From Alphaproteobacteria bacterium (lineage in GTDB: Bacteria > Pseudomonadota > Alphaproteobacteria > Micavibrionales > Micavibrionaceae), in contig JAGOQV010000005.1 in the NCBI GenBank assembly GCA_018063145.1, positions 1 to 36,107 on the forward strand: a stretch of DNA of 36,107 nucleotides. The letters run 5' to 3'. Every line of letters starts with the position of its first letter. Positions within the stretch are counted from its first letter, which is position 1. Below are positions 31,594 to 36,107 of this stretch, piece by piece. The notes under the pieces were generated by a model, which was not told the DNA's origin, did not search any database, and worked only from the letters and a program-made list of their open reading frames with translations. Made by a program: the position numbers and the translations under genes.

Positions 31594-31617
31594 GTGATTC
31601 GCGGAATACCGAATCAC
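31594..31617 (-). terminator. Hairpin after pilin-like paralog B
   Basis: GTGATTCG (31594-31601) pairs exactly with CGAATCAC (31610-31617), loop of 8 bases, immediately after the stop codon of the gene on the minus strand. There is no strong T-run, so it may terminate weakly or protect the 3' end. Confidence 0.45.
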
Positions 31618-32295
31618 TTACCGTTCAATCAGCACTTCGTAGTAAACATATTTATTGAGGGTTGTTGATCGGTAACAAAAAGCCGCTTTTCCGTTCAAAG
31701 CCGGATCAGAAATAGTAGCGGCGTAACTGAAAGCTCCGGTAAAAACCGTTGTTTCTCCAGCAACTGTGACGTTGACGGGTGTGGCCAAACTTCCCGAGAA
31801 CCCTTTATTAACATAGCGACAAGTGTCTAAACTAATTCCAGGCAAAAAGGCGACAAGATCAGACCCTGCTCCTGTTCCATCTGTGCTGCCTATACCATCA
31901 ATTTCGAGTGATCCGTTAAAAATCCAATCTGATCCGTCATTTACCCCTGCTGGAACAGCCTGATAGGGGATGCCCCCCCCTTGTGGATGGAAAACTTCCT
32001 TTGCGGGGTCCGTACCAAAAACTCCATAAGCGACCGTTCCCGGGTGAGCAAAACTAATATCAGTATTGGTGAGCTCATGAGAGAGCTTGACTCGGACAAT
32101 GGCCTGACGAACAGATGTTGGAAATTGGTGGATATAGACGCTTTCGACTCTACTCTTTTCCTCGGAAACTCCCCCACTTCCTTGGCGCATGGTCTGTGAA
32201 ATCGCGTAGGAAAGGGCCGCGAACAATGCTACGGCAATCAAAATAAGAAATAAGACGTTCCCCTTTTGAGAGGAAAAAGAGTCATGACCCATCAT
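31618..32295 (-). CDS. Pilin-like single-pass secreted protein, paralog B
   Basis: The 225-residue protein starts MMGHDSFSSQKGNVLFLILI, giving a short head and one N-terminal helix (to about ALSYAIS). The extracytoplasmic part has DISFAHPGTVAYGVFG, YQAVPAGVNDGSDWIFNG and DLVAFLPGISLDTCRYVN, matching paralog A at 27680. No Glu5 of classical prepilins is present. It has no clear ribosome site; a perfect TATAAT on the minus strand (32306-32311) would place the transcript start within about five bases of ATG 32295, so the message may be leaderless. It is divergent from pyruvate kinase. Function unknown. Confidence 0.78.
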   Translation of the reverse strand: MMGHDSFSSQKGNVLFLILIAVALFAALSYAISQTMRQGSGGVSEEKSRVESVYIHQFPTSVRQAIVRVKLSHELTNTDISFAHPGTVAYGVFGTDPAKEVFHPQGGGIPYQAVPAGVNDGSDWIFNGSLEIDGIGSTDGTGAGSDLVAFLPGISLDTCRYVNKGFSGSLATPVNVTVAGETTVFTGAFSYAATISDPALNGKAAFCYRSTTLNKYVYYEVLIER

Positions 32296-32342
32296 AGTGG
32301 CCAAGATTATAAGGGTTCTTCCTGTGAAACAACTGTTTTTAT

Positions 32343-32371
32343 TTGCACTTTACAAGGTGACCAAGTAGAAA
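32343..32371 (+). promoter_or_regulatory. Weak candidate promoter of pyk
   Basis: TTGCAC (32343-32348) and TAGAAA (32366-32371) are 17 bases apart and end 56 bases before the pyk start. The match is poor; other hexamers in the gap fit about as well. Confidence 0.25.
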
Positions 32372-32427
32372 TCGCGTGATAAAAGGGCTCAATAAATCCA
32401 GAGACAGAATCGGAAGTGTAAAATCAA

Positions 32428-33855
32428 ATGACAAAAATTATTCGTTCCCGCCAAACAAAAATTGTTGCGACCCTCGGCCCCGCTTCGGCCTCCGAAGAGA
32501 TGATTCGGAAACTTTTTTTGGCAGGAGTTGATGTTTTTCGCCTGAATTTTAGCCACGGAGAACATAGTGACCACCAGTCGCGTGTAGATATTATTCGCAA
32601 AGTCGAACAAGAAACAGGCCGACCAATTGGTATTATTGGTGATTTACAGGGGCCGAAGCTAAGAGTTGGAAAATTTAAGGACGGAAAAATATCTTTAACG
32701 GCGGGACAAAAGATTCGCCTAGACTTGAGTTCCGAACTCGGCGATGAAACCCGAGTAAACCTTCCCCATCCCGAGGTGATTGCGGCCATGAAACCCGGGT
32801 CATTTATCTTGCTTGATGATGGGAAAGTTCGCATGGAGATCGTAGAACAAGGTCCTGACTATTTGGTTGGACAAATTATTTCCGGACGGGCCTTATCTAA
32901 TAACAAAGGATTTAATGTCCCGGGTGTTGTTTTGCCTATTTCTCCGCTGACTCCCAAAGATCGCATTGATCTGGAAGCCGCCATTGGTATGGGGGTTGAC
33001 TGGATTGCCCAGTCTTTTGTCCAACGTCCCGAAGATGTTGCTGAAGCCAAACAGCTTATTGCTGGCCGTGCAGCCCTTCTCATTAAAATTGAAAAACCTT
33101 CTGCCCTTAATTACCTCGATGAAATGGTTGCTCTTGCGGATGGCGTGATGTTGGCGCGGGGAGATCTGGGTGTTGAAATTCCGCCCGAAGAAGTTCCTAT
33201 TGTGCAGAAAAAAGTAGTGCGTGCTGTTCGCTTTGCTGGGAAACCGATTGTGGTTGCAACCCAAATGCTTGAGTCCATGATCGAGAATCCCTCCCCCACA
33301 CGCGCAGAAGCTAACGATGTGGCTACAGCGGTTTTTGATGGAACAGATGCTGTTATGCTTTCTGCTGAAACAGCCGCTGGTCAGTATCCTCTTGAGGCCG
33401 TTCAAATTATGGACCGCATTTGCCGCCGCGTTGAACAAGATGAATTATATCGCAGTTTAATTGATGCCGATCATCCCAATGCACGTCAAAACGATGCTTC
33501 AGACGCGATTACCATTGCGGCAGATCAGGTGGCCCACGACTTGAAGGCTTCTTGTATTGTTACCTATACAACATCGGGTTCAACGGCTCTGCGGGCTGTC
33601 CGGCAACGCCCCGCGATGAAAGTTGTGGTCATGACACAAAACATCGCGACTGCCAGACGTTTAGCTGTTTCCTATGGAGTTCATGCCATTGAAGTTCATG
33701 AAGCCAAGAGTTTTTCAGATGCGGTTCTCATTGCTCAACATCGCGTTGGGGAAGAAGAAGTTGCCAAGAAAGGGGATCGTTTCGTCATGACTGCGGGGGT
33801 TCCTTTCGGAACCCCCGGGTCAACGAATATTTTGCGTGTAGCGTGGGTGGAATAA
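32428..33855 (+). CDS. pyk: Pyruvate kinase
   Basis: Pyruvate kinase converts phosphoenolpyruvate and ADP to pyruvate and ATP, the last step of glycolysis. The 475-residue protein begins RQTKIVATLGPAS and has RLNFSHGEHSDH, GDLQGPKLRVG, the signature IKIEKPSALNYLDEM with the catalytic Lys, MLARGDLGVEIP, VATQMLESMIENPSPTRAE and TDAVMLSAETAAGQYPLEAV. The C-terminal domain ends GVPFGTPGSTNILRVAWVE. Length is standard. A strong hairpin (GGGGGTTCC/GGAACCCCC, about 33796-33820) lies inside the coding region near the 3' end but has no T-run. It is convergent with the protease gene nine bases away. Confidence 0.97.
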   Translation: MTKIIRSRQTKIVATLGPASASEEMIRKLFLAGVDVFRLNFSHGEHSDHQSRVDIIRKVEQETGRPIGIIGDLQGPKLRVGKFKDGKISLTAGQKIRLDLSSELGDETRVNLPHPEVIAAMKPGSFILLDDGKVRMEIVEQGPDYLVGQIISGRALSNNKGFNVPGVVLPISPLTPKDRIDLEAAIGMGVDWIAQSFVQRPEDVAEAKQLIAGRAALLIKIEKPSALNYLDEMVALADGVMLARGDLGVEIPPEEVPIVQKKVVRAVRFAGKPIVVATQMLESMIENPSPTRAEANDVATAVFDGTDAVMLSAETAAGQYPLEAVQIMDRICRRVEQDELYRSLIDADHPNARQNDASDAITIAADQVAHDLKASCIVTYTTSGSTALRAVRQRPAMKVVVMTQNIATARRLAVSYGVHAIEVHEAKSFSDAVLIAQHRVGEEEVAKKGDRFVMTAGVPFGTPGSTNILRVAWVE

Positions 33856-33864
33856 CCCGACCTT

Positions 33865-34818
33865 CTACCTAGCTGAAGCGATCTGGGTTGAGCTGCCCCG
33901 ACTTGTATGAAGCCACCACGCGCTCCGATTGATTGAAAAGATCGGTTTATAATGCGCGATGGAGTCTGCTCGCCTCATTTGCTTGATCTGGTTGTCTAAA
34001 ACCATCGGACCCGATTCGGTATACACAATCAAAATCGCATGAGGGATACCCTTTTGGGTGTCTTTCACCACCGCCAACCTCATATGGCTATCTGGCACTC
34101 CAAGTGCTCGCAAGGATGCGTATTTGGTAATGGCAAAATCCTCGCAGTCCCCTCCTCTGGAGAAGAACTCGGTTGGAGTCTCCCAGTAATCTGACTTACC
34201 CCAGTTCCGGCTATCGCTGATATAGCGGACGCGGTTCACCATATCGTTGACGTTGGAAGCCATCTGTTCAATCGGCTGGTTTTTGAACTGCCGAAGATTA
34301 TCTTTCCATTCGACTAGGACGGCATTGCTCGAAGCAGACCGAGCTTCATAGCTAAATCGGTCAAAGACGGATTTCCACTTTGAAAAGGCACTCAGGTCGG
34401 TTGATCTCCGCTCTCCTGTCCCAAACAGAGCGTAGTCTGTAACATCGGGACTATAGGAAACCTGAACCATCGTGTTCTGTCCCTCTTTCAGCGAAGACCC
34501 CGCCCATGCGGGCCGTGTGTGTAAGGACGAAGCCGATACGAGAAGGGTGACCACAGCCGCCCCGCAGCGCAAGGCAGCTTGAGTTGCGAGCGTCCAGCGA
34601 ATCTGACCTTGCGTAACCCAACCTTCCTCAACCAGAATCTGACCGAGAGGCCGCCGTTCTAATTGTTGACGCGACAAAGCCTCCTTGAGTTGCCACGGAG
34701 AGAGCCTCTCGCGCAGAACCAGCAACTCTCCCATCCGGTTGCGGTCGAGATAGGCCTTGATGTTCCTCAGAATTCCCTTGTTTTTTGGCAGATACACGCC
34801 ATCATTGTTTTTATCCAT
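33865..34818 (-). CDS. Transglutaminase-like cysteine peptidase (LapG-type BTLCP) with N-terminal MshEN-like domain
   Basis: The C-terminal part (about 125-305) is a bacterial transglutaminase-like cysteine peptidase with catalytic Cys225 in RGGDCEDFAITKYA, His260 in IPHAIL and Asp275 in MVLDNQ; in LapG this fold cleaves surface adhesins in the periplasm. A hydrophobic segment (about 84-98) and a possible cleavage at AWA-G separate it from an N-terminal part (28-80) that has two 24-residue units, RMGELLVLRERLSPWQLKEAL and PLGQILVEEGWVTQGQIRWTL (cut here to the core), five residues apart. This is the layout of MshEN, a c-di-GMP-binding domain of GspE-like ATPases. The fusion would place a sensor in the cytoplasm and a protease outside; binding is unproven. 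Confidence 0.85.
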   Translation of the reverse strand: MDKNNDGVYLPKNKGILRNIKAYLDRNRMGELLVLRERLSPWQLKEALSRQQLERRPLGQILVEEGWVTQGQIRWTLATQAALRCGAAVVTLLVSASSLHTRPAWAGSSLKEGQNTMVQVSYSPDVTDYALFGTGERRSTDLSAFSKWKSVFDRFSYEARSASSNAVLVEWKDNLRQFKNQPIEQMASNVNDMVNRVRYISDSRNWGKSDYWETPTEFFSRGGDCEDFAITKYASLRALGVPDSHMRLAVVKDTQKGIPHAILIVYTESGPMVLDNQIKQMRRADSIAHYKPIFSINRSAWWLHTSRGSSTQIASAR

Positions 34819-34943
34819 GATGTCCCCTTTTGGTCCCTATATTTTACCATTCTGTTATTTTTTATGTGCTTTAATTTCGCACTTTTTCTTACCCTCTCAT
34901 TAAACACTGGAAAGATTGACAAACCATAAATATTCTGTCAAAA

Positions 34944-34957
34944 GAAACCTAGGTTTC
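34944..34957. promoter_or_regulatory. 14-base perfect palindrome before hldE
   Basis: GAAACCTAGGTTTC is a perfect palindrome centred between 34950 and 34951 in the divergent gap between the protease gene and hldE. Just before it TTGACA (34916-34921) and TGTCAA (34936-34941) form an inverted pair that supplies a -35-like TTGACA on each strand. This could be a shared operator/promoter region; no regulator is known. Confidence 0.35.
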
Positions 34958-35001
34958 CCTGTTTTTTATGTTTTGGCGATACCTCTATCCGGAGTCCCTT
35001 A

Positions 35002-36107
35002 ATGACCTCTTCCGAAAATATGACAGAATTGGTTTCCCGCATGGGAAATGTCCGTGTTTTGGTGATTGGCGACTTGATGCTGGACCGATTTGTCTATGGT
35101 GATGTTGAACGAATTTCACCAGAAAGCCCCGTTCCTGTCTTGGTTGTCCGTCGTGAAAGTCGGATGTTGGGAGGAAGTGGGAATGTTTTGGCCAATTTGC
35201 ATGGTCTTGGTGTGCGAGCCGAACTTCTCTCGGTTATTGGAGAGGATTACGAGGGAGACCTTTTAAGGGGATTGGTTGAAGCCGCTGGAGCTAGCGGAGA
35301 CCACCTCATTCCTCTGCCAGAAATTCCCACAACCATAAAAACCCGCTTTCTGGCTGGACACCAACAATTACTTCGTGTCGATCAAGAACGGGGTACGCCT
35401 TTCCCCAAAGAGTTAGAAACGAAGATTATTGAATCCCTCACAAATTTGCTTGTATCTCAAGACGCGCTCATTCTCTCTGACTACGGAAAGGGAGTTCTGA
35501 CCCCCACTGTCCTTGATCTGGCAATATCTCTGGCACAGGAAAAAGGAATCCCTATCCTTGTTGATCCAAAAGGCAATGACTACAAAAAGTATAAGGGAGC
35601 CAGTGTGGTTACGCCAAACCGCAAGGAGCTCTCGGAAGCCGCAGGAGGTCTTGCCACGTCTGAAGATGACGATGTTGTGATAGCTGCTGAAACGGTCATA
35701 CGCGCTTCTGGAATTGCAAGTGTTGTGGCAACACGTTCTCAAGATGGGATGACGATTCTTCAGCAAAACACAGAAACAGGAACCTTCGAGAGACCTGTTC
35801 ATCTGCGGACGCGGGCGCAGGAAGTTTATGATGTTTCAGGTGCAGGAGATACGGTGATTGCTACGATTGCGGCGGCGCTGGCGGCAGGAGCCAATCTCGT
35901 CGAGGCAGCAAGTCTTGCGAATATTGCTGCTGGCATTGTTGTTGCCAAAATCGGAACTGCCTCCATTCGCAGCCGTGAACTGCAAGAAGCTATCAAACAG
36001 CAAGATTCACCTAGGGAAGCACTCAGAACAGGGGATGCTGGAACAATGGCGCGGTCTTGTCAGGCCCCTGTTTGCGACTGGGAGGAAGCAAAGGAAGAAA
36101 TTGATCG
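35002..36107 (+). CDS. hldE: HldE (RfaE) kinase domain, cut by the window edge
   Basis: HldE makes ADP-heptose for lipopolysaccharide core: its N-terminal kinase phosphorylates heptose 7-phosphate at C1, its C-terminal domain adds AMP. The visible 368 residues are the ribokinase-like half: VLVIGDLMLDRFVYGDVERIS, GGSGNVLANLHGLG, LLRVDQE, LSDYGKGVLT, LVDPKGNDYKKY and the DVSGAGDTVIAT anion-hole/catalytic-base motif. The frame stays open to the last base at CDWEEAKEEID, right where the nucleotidyltransferase domain usually begins, so whether the adenylyltransferase half is fused cannot be seen. GGAG at 34991-34994 is 7 bases before ATG 35002. Confidence 0.93.
   Translation, partial: MTSSENMTELVSRMGNVRVLVIGDLMLDRFVYGDVERISPESPVPVLVVRRESRMLGGSGNVLANLHGLGVRAELLSVIGEDYEGDLLRGLVEAAGASGDHLIPLPEIPTTIKTRFLAGHQQLLRVDQERGTPFPKELETKIIESLTNLLVSQDALILSDYGKGVLTPTVLDLAISLAQEKGIPILVDPKGNDYKKYKGASVVTPNRKELSEAAGGLATSEDDDVVIAAETVIRASGIASVVATRSQDGMTILQQNTETGTFERPVHLRTRAQEVYDVSGAGDTVIATIAAALAAGANLVEAASLANIAAGIVVAKIGTASIRSRELQEAIKQQDSPREALRTGDAGTMARSCQAPVCDWEEAKEEID

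Noticed and set aside
33796-33820. Strong hairpin GGGGGTTCC/GGAACCCCC
   Set aside because: Inside the pyk coding region at the conserved GVPFGTPGSTN segment and without a T-run.
34663-34929. 88-codon plus-strand ORF before hldE
   Set aside because: Antisense to the protease N-terminus and runs into the promoter gap; no ribosome site.
35413-35802. 129-codon minus-strand ORF
   Set aside because: Antisense to the hldE kinase domain, whose motifs are unmistakable.

Overview
This is a chromosomal window, probably from an alphaproteobacterium. The basis is the gene set: a phasin, a clpS-clpA pair, a short NrdA without an ATP-cone, a LapG-type transglutaminase-like protease, BI-1, MscL, HldE, and two tRNA genes with encoded CCA. 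No transposase, integrase or CRISPR array is visible. I cannot name the species; a free-living, possibly epibiotic or host-associated lineage (Micavibrio- or Rhodospirillales-like) is only an inference.

Layout. (1) 1-2994: a 26-codon membrane micro-ORF with its own promoter, then glucokinase, a NodB-type polysaccharide deacetylase and a divergent SAM-hydrolase-family protein, closed by tRNA-Gly(UCC). (2) 3169-20069: a type IVB (Dot/Icm, IncI Tra-like) secretion locus. Its order dotH-dotG-dotF-dotE-dotP-dotN-dotO (icmK-E-G-C-D-J-B) matches the Legionella and R64 core. A small membrane protein and dotI (icmL, reversed) follow. Next come four tandem secreted paralogs of a family I do not recognise, with conserved Cys and Pro-Ser-Tyr motifs; this is the most novel-looking part of the window. 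DotL/DotM, DotB, DotA and DotC/DotD are not in the window. (3) 20166-25349: BI-1/YccA protein, mscL, tRNA-Ala(GGC), a polytopic membrane protein, clpA and clpS. (4) 25473-32304: a phasin with a TGC-rich regulatory region, a D,D-carboxypeptidase with SPOR domain, two paralogous pilin-like single-pass proteins, a bacterial PH-domain membrane protein, a small helical protein, and nrdA with candidate NrdR boxes. (5) 32428-36107: pyruvate kinase, a transglutaminase-like protease fused to an MshEN-like putative c-di-GMP domain, and the kinase half of hldE running off the window edge.

How it fits together. The core T4BSS genes would build an outer-membrane/periplasmic channel (DotH, DotG, DotF), small inner-membrane parts (DotE, DotP, DotI), the ATPase DotO and the coupling-complex adaptor DotN. 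The four exported paralogs lie beside dotI across a divergent promoter region and are good candidates for surface, tip or substrate components specific to this lineage. The flanking genes are ordinary metabolism, envelope and proteostasis genes. All functions are inferred from reading motifs; no database search was run.
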